Shown here: positions 1 to 6,222 of the stretch, piece after piece
How positions within the stretch are numbered: position 1 is the stretch's first letter
Layout of the letters: each line of letters begins with the position of its first letter
Origin: Gemmatimonadota bacterium
Lineage (GTDB): Bacteria > Gemmatimonadota > Gemmatimonadetes > Longimicrobiales > Gaopeijiaceae
NCBI GenBank assembly: GCA_003567615.1
Contig: PWZC01000445.1
Coordinates: forward strand, 1-6,222
Length of the DNA: 6,222 bases
Direction of reading: 5' to 3'
Notes under the pieces: generated by a model
What the model saw: the letters and a program-made list of their open reading frames with translations, nothing else
Databases searched by the model: none
What the model was told of the DNA's origin: nothing
Position numbers and translations under genes: made by a program

Positions 1-343
1 GTTCCAGCGCTGCCACCCGTTCGGTGAGTTCCAGGCGGACGAAGTCCATGTCCACGTCCCGGTTGAACTCCACCTGGATCCCGGCGCGCCCCTCCTGGGT
101 GGTGGAGGTGATCCGCTCCACTCCCCGTACCCGCTGGATGGCCGCCTCCACCGGGGCGGTGGCCTGGGCCTCCATGGTCTCCGGCGAAGCGCCGGGCCAC
201 TGGAGGGAGACACTGAGTTGGGGGAAGCTGGCGTCAGGGAGGAGTTCCAGGGGAAGGTTCCGCCAGGCGGCGATCCCCAGGAGGGCCAGGGAGAGATAGA
301 CCATGGCCACGGCTACGGGCCGACGGATGGCCAGGCGGATCAT
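1..343 (-). CDS. Second RND efflux permease subunit, N-terminal fragment (runs off window edge)
   Basis: Reading leftward from the ATG at 343-341 gives an open frame of 114 codons with no stop before the window edge. It begins MIRLAIRRPVAVAM, the typical RND permease start: a short basic cytoplasmic stretch, then a first membrane helix at about residues 10-27. The periplasmic entry motif LPLELLPDASFPQL (30-43) follows, and then the start of the first porter domain, with GVERITSTTQEG (74-85) and DMDF (98-101). RND permeases are usually about 1000-1050 residues, so only about a tenth is present here. It aligns without gaps to the N-terminus of the neighbouring permease, at roughly 45% identity by hand count, so the two are related but clearly different. 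Its start overlaps the upstream permease stop in an ATGA, and no strong Shine-Dalgarno precedes it, which suggests translational coupling. It would be an inner-membrane proton-driven exporter subunit, possibly a partner of the first permease. The proton-relay helices lie outside the window, so activity cannot be judged. Confidence 0.93.
   Translation of the reverse strand, partial: MIRLAIRRPVAVAMVYLSLALLGIAAWRNLPLELLPDASFPQLSVSLQWPGASPETMEAQATAPVEAAIQRVRGVERITSTTQEGRAGIQVEFNRDVDMDFVRLELTERVAALE
340..343 (-). promoter_or_regulatory. ATGA stop/start overlap coupling the two permeases
   Basis: On the minus strand, the TGA stop of the first permease (342-340) overlaps the ATG start of the second (343-341). 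The preceding bases have only a weak G-rich stretch (around 350-353) as a possible ribosome binding site. Translation of the second permease therefore probably depends on termination and re-initiation by the same ribosomes. This is a common arrangement for subunits made in fixed proportion. Confidence 0.75.
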
Positions 344-3300
344 GGTGACCCCGTCCCAAGAGCCCTTCCACCCACTGGCCGGACGGTGGGAGCAGGCACG
401 TTCCGGTCCGAATACACCTCGGCTACGTCCGGCGCCCGCAGATCCTCCAGCACCGAGAAGAGGACCGGAACCACGATGAGGGTGAGGAGGGTGGCCACCA
501 GGAGTCCACCGATGACGGCAATGGCCAGGGGGGCCCGCAGATCGGCACCCCGGCCGATCCCCAGGGCCATGGGGAGGAGTCCCAACGCCGTGGTCACCGT
601 GGTCATGACGATGGGACGGAAGCGGACCCGACCCGCCTCCACCACCGCCTCCCGGACCCTCAGCCCCCGCGCCCGACCCCGGACAATGAAGTCCACCTTC
701 ACAATTGAGTCGTTCACCACGATCCCCACCAGGATGACCATGCCGATGAGGGACATGGTGTTCAGCCCCTCCCCCGTCACCAGGAGAGCCAGGACGGCGC
801 CAACCAGCGCCAGGGGCACGGCGGCCAGGATGGTGAAGGGGTGGACGAGGGATTCGAACTGTCCCGCCAGGATCATGAAGACCAGGACCAGCGCCAGGGC
901 GAAGGCCAGCCCCAGGTCCCGGAACGACCGGCGCATCTCCTCGTTCTCACCGCCCACCTCCACCTGTAGCCCGGGGGGTGGGGAGCCGGCGGCCACCACC
1001 GCCTCCACCTGCTCAATGGCCCGTCCCAGTCCGCCGCCGGCCACATCCGCCAGGACGGTGACCACGCGACCCTGATCTTCCCGGCGGATCTGCGCCGGAC
1101 CCAGGATCTCCTCGACCCGGATCAACTCCCGGAGGGGGATCCCGGCCACCTGCAGGCGCTCCAGCGTCGCCCGGTCGTGGCGGAGTTCATCCGGGAGCCG
1201 CACCATGACCCGCACCTTCCGGTCAAAGGTGATGAACTCTGTCGCCACCATCCCCCGCATCCCGTGCTCCACCCCGTCGGCTACATCCCGGGCCCGGAGG
1301 CCGAAGCGGGAGGCCTCGTCCCGGAGAATCTCCACGGCCAGTTGGGGATGGCCCCGTTCCGTCCCCACCCGGAGGTTGGTGAGGCGGTCCGCACCGGCCA
1401 GGCGCTCCACCAGCTCCTCGGCGTGGTCCATGGCCCGCTCCAGATCTGGTCCCCGGATGCGGACGGCGATGGCGGCCTCCCCACCCCCCAGGAGTTGCCC
1501 CAGGGCGGTGGCCTGGCCGGTGCGGAGGGTCACATTCCCCCCGCCCGCGGATGCGGCCAGGGGACCGCGCAGCCGCGCCAGGACCGGCTCCGTGGGCGCC
1601 CCGTCCCGGAGGCGGACCTGGAATTCGGCGGTGTGGAGCCCCGACGGATCTTCGGAGGAGGCCAGGCGCCGGGAATCCCTCCCCACATGGGCGAACACCG
1701 CCGCCACATCGGGATCGCCCAGGAGGAGCGCCTCCACCTCCCGGGCCACCTCGTCGGTCCGGTCCAGCGCCGTGCCCTCGGCCAGCTCCACCTGCACCTC
1801 GAAGGCACCCTGGTCCACCGGCGGAAGGAGGTCCCGGTCCAGCGTCAGGGCCACCACCAGGGTCACCACCAGCGCCGTCCCGGCCAGCCCCAGCACCAGG
1901 GGGCGGCGGTCCAGCGACCACTCCAGCGCTCCATGGTAGTAGCCGGCGACCCGCTGGAATCCCGCATCGAAGGCCCCCAGAGGGCGTCCGAAGAGGAAGC
2001 GACCCACGCGGCGGAGTCCGCTCCACCAGAAGGCCAGGAGCTGACGAACAACCCCGGGAGGCCTCCCCGACGAGGGGGAGTGGAACCGGGCGGCCCACGC
2101 CGGAAGGAGAGTGAGGGCCACCAGGAGCGAGGCTAGAAGGGAGAAAGCCACCGTGAGGGACAGATCGCGGAATAGCTCCCCGGCCACCCCTTCCACATAG
2201 ATGATGGGGAGAAAGACGGCGATGGTGGTGAGGGTGGAGGCGGTGATGGCTCCCGCCACCTCGCCTGCGCCCCGGGCCGATGCCTCCATGGGATCCTCCC
2301 CCACTGGGGCGATCTCCCCTTCCCGCCCGTGCCGGAAGATGTTCTCGAGGACGATGATGGAGTTGTCTACCAGCATCCCCACACCCAGGGCGAGGCCGCC
2401 GAGGCTCATGATGTTCAACGAGACCCCTGCCACCCCCATGAGGATGAAGGTGCCCACCACCGAGATGGGGATGGCCAGAGCCACCGCCACCGGATAGCGG
2501 GGCTCCCGGAGGAAGAGGAAGAGGACCAGGAAGGCCAGCGCTCCCCCCAGGACCAGGGCCGAAACCACGTTGTCGATGGAGTCGGCGATGAAGCCGGCCT
2601 GGGAGTGGGCCACCTCCAGCGTGACCTGGGGAAACTCCGCCCGCAGGAGTTCCAGGACCTCGTCCACCAACCGCGCCACCTGCACCGTGTTGGCCGCCGA
2701 CTCCTTGAAGAGGAGGAGCCCCACTGCCTCCCGTCCGCCGTAGCGGGCCAGGGATTCCCGGTCGGCAAACCCGTCTGTGACCCGGGCCACGTCCCGGAGG
2801 TGCACCACCCGACTCCCGTCGCCCCCGGAAACGGGGGCACGCCCCACCACCACATCGGGGATCTCCGCCACGCTCCGGAACTCCCCCAGGGTACGCAGGG
2901 GGAAGCGGGACCGCCCCTCCAGGATCGTCCCCCCGGCGGCCTGATGGTTGGCCGCGGCCAGAGCTTCGCTCACCTGGGCAATGGAGATGCCCAACGCCTC
3001 AAGGCGCTCCGGATCCACCTCCACCAGGATCTCCCGCTCGAGCCCACCGGTCACCGCCGCCTGGGCCACGCCGTCCAGTTGCTCCAGGCGGCGACGCAGG
3101 ACGTTCTCGGCCAGTTCCCGGAGCTCCCACAGGTCGTCACCGGCCACCGAGATGACCATGATGGGCTCGGAGTCGGGATCGACCCGGAGGATCTGGGGAC
3201 GACCGGCCATCTCAGGCAACTCGCCCCGGACGTTGTCCAGTCTCTCCCGGGTGTTGAGCATGGCGAAATCCATGTCCGTGCCCCAGGCGAATCGGAGGTT

Positions 3301-3573
3301 CACCAGGCTCACCCCGTCCCGGGAGGTGGAGGTGACGGATTCCACGCCTGGCACAGAGGCCACCTGCCGCTCGATGGGCTCGGTGATCTGGCGCTCCATC
3401 TCCGACGGAGCCACCTCGGGGTAGGAGGTCACCACCACCAGCCGGGGATAGCTCACGTCGGGGAGCAGGTCCACCGGGAGGCGGCTGAAGGAAATGACCC
3501 CCAGGAGGATGACGGCGAGGAAGAACATGGCCACCGCAACGGGCCGCCGGACGGCGAGCCGGGAGAGGGACAT
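340..3573 (-). CDS. RND efflux permease, HAE1/AcrB-like inner-membrane subunit
   Basis: This 1077-residue protein is the proton-driven pump subunit of a tripartite exporter and has the normal family length. It shows the full duplicated RND layout. TM1 lies at about 11-30 and the first periplasmic porter/docking loop at about 31-335. TM2-TM6 span about 336-492, followed by a cytoplasmic linker of about 65 residues. TM7 is at about 558-578, the second periplasmic loop at about 579-885, and TM8-TM12 at about 886-1040. Family motifs include LPVDLLPDVSYPRL (32-45), GVGMLVDNSIIVLENI (397-412), GQFESLVHPF (904-913), GIVVNDSIVKVDF (950-962) and FRPIVMTTVTTALGLLPMA (985-1003). In TM4 the AcrB Asp407-Asp408 pair is Asp403-Asn404. 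In TM10 the AcrB Lys940 position is Asn954, followed by Asp955. The methionine relay typical of CusA metal pumps is not evident, so drug/lipophile-type export is more likely than copper export, but the substrate is unknown. The ATG start has a good ribosome site 6 nt upstream, inside the channel gene. A Pro/Gly-rich tail follows TM12. Confidence 0.96.
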   Translation of the reverse strand: MSLSRLAVRRPVAVAMFFLAVILLGVISFSRLPVDLLPDVSYPRLVVVTSYPEVAPSEMERQITEPIERQVASVPGVESVTSTSRDGVSLVNLRFAWGTDMDFAMLNTRERLDNVRGELPEMAGRPQILRVDPDSEPIMVISVAGDDLWELRELAENVLRRRLEQLDGVAQAAVTGGLEREILVEVDPERLEALGISIAQVSEALAAANHQAAGGTILEGRSRFPLRTLGEFRSVAEIPDVVVGRAPVSGGDGSRVVHLRDVARVTDGFADRESLARYGGREAVGLLLFKESAANTVQVARLVDEVLELLRAEFPQVTLEVAHSQAGFIADSIDNVVSALVLGGALAFLVLFLFLREPRYPVAVALAIPISVVGTFILMGVAGVSLNIMSLGGLALGVGMLVDNSIIVLENIFRHGREGEIAPVGEDPMEASARGAGEVAGAITASTLTTIAVFLPIIYVEGVAGELFRDLSLTVAFSLLASLLVALTLLPAWAARFHSPSSGRPPGVVRQLLAFWWSGLRRVGRFLFGRPLGAFDAGFQRVAGYYHGALEWSLDRRPLVLGLAGTALVVTLVVALTLDRDLLPPVDQGAFEVQVELAEGTALDRTDEVAREVEALLLGDPDVAAVFAHVGRDSRRLASSEDPSGLHTAEFQVRLRDGAPTEPVLARLRGPLAASAGGGNVTLRTGQATALGQLLGGGEAAIAVRIRGPDLERAMDHAEELVERLAGADRLTNLRVGTERGHPQLAVEILRDEASRFGLRARDVADGVEHGMRGMVATEFITFDRKVRVMVRLPDELRHDRATLERLQVAGIPLRELIRVEEILGPAQIRREDQGRVVTVLADVAGGGLGRAIEQVEAVVAAGSPPPGLQVEVGGENEEMRRSFRDLGLAFALALVLVFMILAGQFESLVHPFTILAAVPLALVGAVLALLVTGEGLNTMSLIGMVILVGIVVNDSIVKVDFIVRGRARGLRVREAVVEAGRVRFRPIVMTTVTTALGLLPMALGIGRGADLRAPLAIAVIGGLLVATLLTLIVVPVLFSVLEDLRAPDVAEVYSDRNVPAPTVRPVGGRALGTGSP

Positions 3574-3576
3574 GAT

Positions 3577-4983
3577 CTACCTCCCGTCGTCGACCGGGCC
3601 CACCAGGAGGGGCGCGTCCAGAAGCGCCTCCAGCTCCCGACGACCCCGCTCCACCGAATACCGTGCCGCCAGGGCCTGACGCCGGGACTCCGCTGCCCGC
3701 CCCTGGGCCTCCCGGAGCTCAAGGTACGAGAGGCGCCCCAGACGGTATGCCTCCCGGGCCAGTTCCACCTGCTCCTCGGCCAGGGCGGTGCGCCGTTCCT
3801 GGGTTCGGAGGGTGCGGGCGGCACCCCGGAGTTCCCGCACCAGGGTGCGAATCTCCCGCTCCACCTCGGCTCGCACCTCCCGAAGGGCATCGTCCCGGTT
3901 GCGGAGATCCACCTCGCCTCGCCGCTGCTCGGTCCGGCGATTGAAGTAGAGCCCCACATCTGGCAAGCGGATGGAGAGGCTGAAGGCCCGATCCCAGCCG
4001 GCGTCGGGCCGGAGGTCGAAGAAGGCGTCGCCTCCCTGTACGAAGCCCTGTCGGGTGGTCCCGGCGGAGAGGGTCAGGGTGGGAAGCCACCGGGCCCGGT
4101 TGCGGGAGAGGGTACCGGCCGCGGCCCGCCGCTGGGCCTCCGCTTGGCGGATCCGGGGGCTGGCCTCCCGGCCGGAGCGGACCAGGGACTCCTCATCCAG
4201 TGTCTCGGCATCCATGGCGCGGAGTGGCTCGGGCTCCACCTGGAATTCTCCCAGCTCCGGATCGCCCATGAGGGTCTGGAGGGACAGGCGGGCGCTCTCC
4301 AGTTCGGTCCGACTCCGCTCCAGCGCATCTTCCTGCTCCGCCACCTCCAACTCCATGGAGACCAGGTCGATCCGGTCCCGGCGGGCCAGGGCGTAGAGTC
4401 GCCGGGCCAGATCCCGATTCTCCCGCGCCACCTGGAGGAGCTCTTCCTCCAGCTCCAGGGCCTGAGCCCGCTCCTGAACGTCCAGGAAGGCAGTGGCGAC
4501 CTGAGCGTGGAGTTCCCTTCCCTGCGCCGTCGCCCCAGCCTCCCGGATGAGGGCCATCTCTTCCAGGCCCCGGAACTGGAAGAACTCCGCCAGATCCACC
4601 GTCACGAAGAGGCCCAGCCGCTGCTGGGTGCGGGAGGTGTGGATGGTGCCGGGGTCTTCCCGTTCCGTCACCTCGCCGAAGAACCCCTCTGCCACCCGCT
4701 GGCGGTTCCAGGCCATGGAGGTGGTGAGCAGGTCGACCTGAGGCTGGGGGAGCACCGAGAGCCACAGCTCGCGACGATCCAGGGCGCTGAGTTCCATCTC
4801 CCGGAGCGTCTGCCGGTAGCCCGGGTTCTGGGCCAGGGCTCGTGCCACTGCATCATCCAGAGTGAGGCGGACAGGCTCCTGGCTCGACCCTGGTTCCGGC
4901 CCGGAGACCGGTACCTGACCCACGCCCGGAAGGGGGCAGGCCACCAGGAGGAGGGAAGCCAGCAGAACGGTGCGGACCTTCAC
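3577..4983 (-). CDS. TolC/OEP-family outer-membrane efflux channel, probable lipoprotein
   Basis: This 468-residue protein is the outer-membrane duct of the pump, within the usual TolC/OprM size range. It begins with a short basic n-region and a hydrophobic stretch ending LLVAC, where L13-V14-A15-C16 fits a lipobox. Cleavage before Cys16 would give a lipid-anchored channel, as in OprM and NodT-type proteins; a type I signal peptide cut after about residue 23 is the alternative. The two internal OEP repeats are recognisable. The first starts LTLDDAVARALAQNPGYRQ (40-58) and ends with a long charged helix through SLQTLMG (234-240). The second covers about 265-455 and ends with AYRLGRLSYLELREAQ (412-427) and an Arg/Glu-rich helix. 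Long alpha-helical, coiled-coil-prone stretches with predicted strand segments between them match a trimeric helical barrel. The start is GTG, supported by a GAGGG 7 nt upstream and by the position of the signal sequence. The gene overlaps the adaptor by 4 nt and lies 3 nt before the permease, so all three are probably co-translated. Confidence 0.94.
   Translation of the reverse strand: MKVRTVLLASLLLVACPLPGVGQVPVSGPEPGSSQEPVRLTLDDAVARALAQNPGYRQTLREMELSALDRRELWLSVLPQPQVDLLTTSMAWNRQRVAEGFFGEVTEREDPGTIHTSRTQQRLGLFVTVDLAEFFQFRGLEEMALIREAGATAQGRELHAQVATAFLDVQERAQALELEEELLQVARENRDLARRLYALARRDRIDLVSMELEVAEQEDALERSRTELESARLSLQTLMGDPELGEFQVEPEPLRAMDAETLDEESLVRSGREASPRIRQAEAQRRAAAGTLSRNRARWLPTLTLSAGTTRQGFVQGGDAFFDLRPDAGWDRAFSLSIRLPDVGLYFNRRTEQRRGEVDLRNRDDALREVRAEVEREIRTLVRELRGAARTLRTQERRTALAEEQVELAREAYRLGRLSYLELREAQGRAAESRRQALAARYSVERGRRELEALLDAPLLVGPVDDGR
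3579..3585 (-). promoter_or_regulatory. Ribosome binding site of the first RND permease
   Basis: Read on the minus strand this is GGGAGGT, with its GGAGG core (3584-3580) 6 nt from the ATG at 3573-3571. It overlaps the final codons and TAG stop of the channel gene, leaving only 3 nt between the genes. It is the strongest ribosome site in the cluster and fixes the permease start. Confidence 0.75.
4980..4983 (-). promoter_or_regulatory. GTGA stop/start overlap coupling adaptor and channel
   Basis: On the minus strand, the GTG start of the channel gene (4983-4981) overlaps the TGA stop of the adaptor gene (4982-4980). The tetranucleotide overlap indicates translational coupling. It also supports the GTG as the true start, because the hydrophobic signal sequence begins immediately after it. 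Confidence 0.7.
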
Positions 4984-6161
4984 GGACGTTCCCTCGGATC
5001 CCCATCCAAATGGATCCGGGTCTGGTGAGCCAGGTAATGGTGCCCGTCCACCAACACCACCTCCCCCGGTTCCAAAAGGCTCGTCGTCTCGCTGGCCACG
5101 ATTTCCACGTGGGTCTCATTCCGGAACCCGGTGGTCACGTACCGCCACTCGGCCTCCCCCTCACCCTGGTCGTTCAGCCCCGAGGCCATGAACACCACCT
5201 CCCTGCGATCCCGCTCCACCACGGCGGACCGCGGCACCAGGATCCGGTCCAGGTAGGGCCGGGCATCGACGGCGACCCGGGCGTACATCCCCGGGCGAAT
5301 CCGGTGGTCGGGATTCGGGAGGCTGAGAGTCACCCGGGCGCTGCGGGTCTCCGGATCGACCAGGGGGTTCACGGACCGGACCACCCCCTCAAAGGTCTCT
5401 CCTGGGAAGGCAGCGAAGCTCACAGAGGCACGCCGCCCGGGCTCCAGGAGGGCCACCTCCGACTCCAGGGCGTTCACCTCCACCCGGATGGGATCCAGCT
5501 CTACCAGGGTCAGCACCTCGTCCCCGGTGGATAGGTAGGCACCCTCTACCGCCTGAAGATCTGCCACCCGACCCGGGAAGGGAGCCCGGATCCGGGTCCA
5601 TTCCACCTGCATCCGGGCCTGCTCCATGTTCACTTCGGCCTGATTGAGCCCGCTGGAGGCGCGAACGATCCGCTCCCGCTCCCGCCGCCCCTCCTCATCG
5701 AGCAGATTCTCGACTCCCGAGAAGAGCATGCGTTCCTCGAACTCCACCTGCGCCGACAGGAGCTCGGATTCAGCCCGGGCCTGGTCCATGGCCACCTCGG
5801 AGGTGTCGAGCTGGACCAGGAGGGTGCCCCCGTCCACCAGGTCATTCTCCTGGACCCGGACGTCCTCCACCAACCCGGAGGTGCGGGTCGCCACCCGGCT
5901 CATGCGGTTCGCCACCGCCTGCCCTGACGTGGCCACGCGAACCCAAAGGGTGTCCCGGACCACGAGCTCTCCCCGCACCACCTGGGCTCCGGCAAACTGA
6001 AGGGCGCCCTCCGCCGTCACACCCTCCGTGTCGGGGAGCTCGGCGCGCTGCGTCCCGCCGTCGGGCTCGGCCGTGATGAGACGCCAGCCCACACCGGCCC
6101 CCAACCCCACAAGAATGAGGAGAACAGTGAGAAGACTGAGGACACTGCGGGAAAGGGCCAT
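4980..6161 (-). CDS. RND periplasmic adaptor subunit (HlyD/AcrA-type membrane fusion protein)
   Basis: This 393-residue protein links the inner-membrane permease to the outer-membrane channel; AcrA-type adaptors are usually 370-420 residues. A hydrophobic N-terminal segment (about 7-26) without an obvious lipobox suggests an uncleaved membrane anchor or a type I signal peptide. The domains follow the family order. The first half-lipoyl motif is at about 95-119 (SGLVEDVRVQENDLVDGG). An alpha-helical hairpin rich in Glu, Arg and Ala spans about 120-188, with a turn near 150-160. The second half-lipoyl motif is at about 191-222 (IRAPFPGRVADLQAVEGAYL). A beta-barrel domain covers about 226-300, including VNPLVDPETRSARV and RIRPGMYARV. 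A membrane-proximal domain covers about 305-385. The hairpin is of ordinary length, compatible with tip-to-tip contact with a TolC-like channel. It is the first gene of the cluster and overlaps the channel gene by 4 nt. The ATG at 6161-6159 is chosen because GGAGGG lies just upstream and the hydrophobic segment starts directly after it. Confidence 0.95.
   Translation of the reverse strand: MALSRSVLSLLTVLLILVGLGAGVGWRLITAEPDGGTQRAELPDTEGVTAEGALQFAGAQVVRGELVVRDTLWVRVATSGQAVANRMSRVATRTSGLVEDVRVQENDLVDGGTLLVQLDTSEVAMDQARAESELLSAQVEFEERMLFSGVENLLDEEGRRERERIVRASSGLNQAEVNMEQARMQVEWTRIRAPFPGRVADLQAVEGAYLSTGDEVLTLVELDPIRVEVNALESEVALLEPGRRASVSFAAFPGETFEGVVRSVNPLVDPETRSARVTLSLPNPDHRIRPGMYARVAVDARPYLDRILVPRSAVVERDRREVVFMASGLNDQGEGEAEWRYVTTGFRNETHVEIVASETTSLLEPGEVVLVDGHHYLAHQTRIHLDGDPRERP
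4991..4995 (-). promoter_or_regulatory. Ribosome binding site of the outer-membrane channel gene
   Basis: The minus strand reads GAGGG here, 7 nt before the GTG start at 4983. It lies within the last codons of the adaptor gene. It is a moderate match to the anti-Shine-Dalgarno sequence and helps justify the non-ATG start. Confidence 0.55.
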
Positions 6162-6164
6162 GAA

Positions 6165-6170
6165 CCCTCC
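6165..6170 (-). promoter_or_regulatory. Ribosome binding site of the adaptor gene
   Basis: The minus strand reads GGAGGG, with the GGAGG core 4 nt from the ATG at 6161. The spacing is a little short but acceptable. It is the only strong site near the first gene and supports the chosen start. Confidence 0.6.
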
Positions 6171-6177
6171 ATGGTAT

Positions 6178-6211
6178 CCGTGGGCGAATCTTCTGATTCA
6201 TCAAACCACGG
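6178..6211. promoter_or_regulatory. Nested inverted repeat in the operon leader, candidate operator
   Basis: On the plus strand, outer arms CCGTGG (6178-6183) and CCACGG (6206-6211) enclose inner arms GAATC (6186-6190) and GATTC (6195-6199) around a TTCT centre. The outer and inner arms are not evenly spaced (2 nt on one side, 6 on the other), so the symmetry is imperfect. It ends 7 nt upstream of the adaptor's ribosome site. It lacks a T-run on either side, so it does not look like an intrinsic terminator. Efflux operons of this class are often controlled by TetR-, MarR- or MerR-type regulators that bind such dyads next to the first gene. That role is inferred, and an mRNA hairpin is equally possible. 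Confidence 0.35.
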
Positions 6212-6222
6212 AATGAGGAAAA

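Larger units (their letters stand above)
1..6161 (-). other. Tripartite RND efflux operon (adaptor, channel, permease, second permease), incomplete at left edge
   Basis: Four genes on one strand are joined by a 4-nt overlap, a 3-nt gap and a 4-nt overlap, with no terminator-like hairpin or room for an internal promoter between them. Together they encode every part of an inner-membrane to outer-membrane exporter. The order places the adaptor first and the two permeases last. The transcript must extend beyond position 1, because the second permease is open there. No transcriptional regulator is encoded in the window. Confidence 0.85.

Noticed and set aside
218..2136. Other long plus-strand open frames opposite the first permease
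   Set aside because: They are Arg/Pro/Ser-rich shadow translations of a high-G+C gene. They overlap each other in different frames and show no membrane segments or motifs.
340..3573. A heavy-metal (CusA/CzcA-type) identity for the permease
   Set aside because: The TM4 motif is VDNSI rather than the VDAAI-type motif of metal pumps, and the paired methionines of the Cus relay are not seen. The HAE1-like assignment fits better.
2329..5028. A plus-strand open frame of about 899 codons opposite the permease and channel genes
   Set aside because: It lies antisense to two genes with clear family motifs. Its translation is a His/Gly/Pro/Gln-rich composition without recognisable domains, as expected from the complement of G/C-biased codons. 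It also crosses the boundary between two real genes.
6173..6207. A sigma-70-like promoter on the minus strand (TTGATG and GATACC)
   Set aside because: The spacing between the two elements is about 20 nt and both match the consensus poorly. The leader seen here is too short to place a promoter with confidence.
6178..6211. The leader inverted repeat read as an intrinsic terminator
   Set aside because: No run of T follows the dyad in either direction, and the stem is interrupted by uneven unpaired bases.

Overview
The window holds one compact, unidirectional gene cluster on the minus strand that encodes a complete tripartite RND (resistance-nodulation-division) efflux system plus the beginning of a second RND permease. 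In transcription order (right to left) it contains a short leader with an inverted repeat, a periplasmic adaptor (membrane fusion protein), a TolC/OEP-type outer-membrane channel with a probable lipobox, a full 1077-residue RND permease, and the first 114 residues of a second, related RND permease that runs off the left edge.

The genes are packed as a single translational unit. The adaptor stop overlaps the channel's GTG start in a GTGA tetranucleotide. The channel and first permease are separated by 3 nt, with the Shine-Dalgarno sequence inside the channel's last codons. The first permease's stop overlaps the second permease's start in an ATGA. No terminator, internal promoter or regulator gene is visible, and the operon evidently continues past position 1.

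The DNA is visibly G+C-rich with strong G/C preference at third codon positions, and the machinery requires a double-membrane (Gram-negative) cell. The protein style and the adaptor-channel-permease-permease order would suit an environmental phylum such as Gemmatimonadota, but this taxonomic guess is an impression and was not tested. The strong codon bias also creates very long open frames on the opposite strand (one of about 900 codons); these are judged to be shadows.

Functionally, the permease would sit in the inner membrane and use the proton gradient to drive substrate out. The adaptor would bridge the periplasm and the channel would provide the outer-membrane exit duct. The substrate cannot be told from the sequence. 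The points most worth a second look are the tandem permeases (a possible heteromeric pump like MdtBC), the Asp-Asn/Asn-Asp form of the proton-relay segments, the lipobox on the channel, and the nested inverted repeat just upstream of the first gene. I see no clear sign of a wholly new type of system; this is a recognisable efflux operon.
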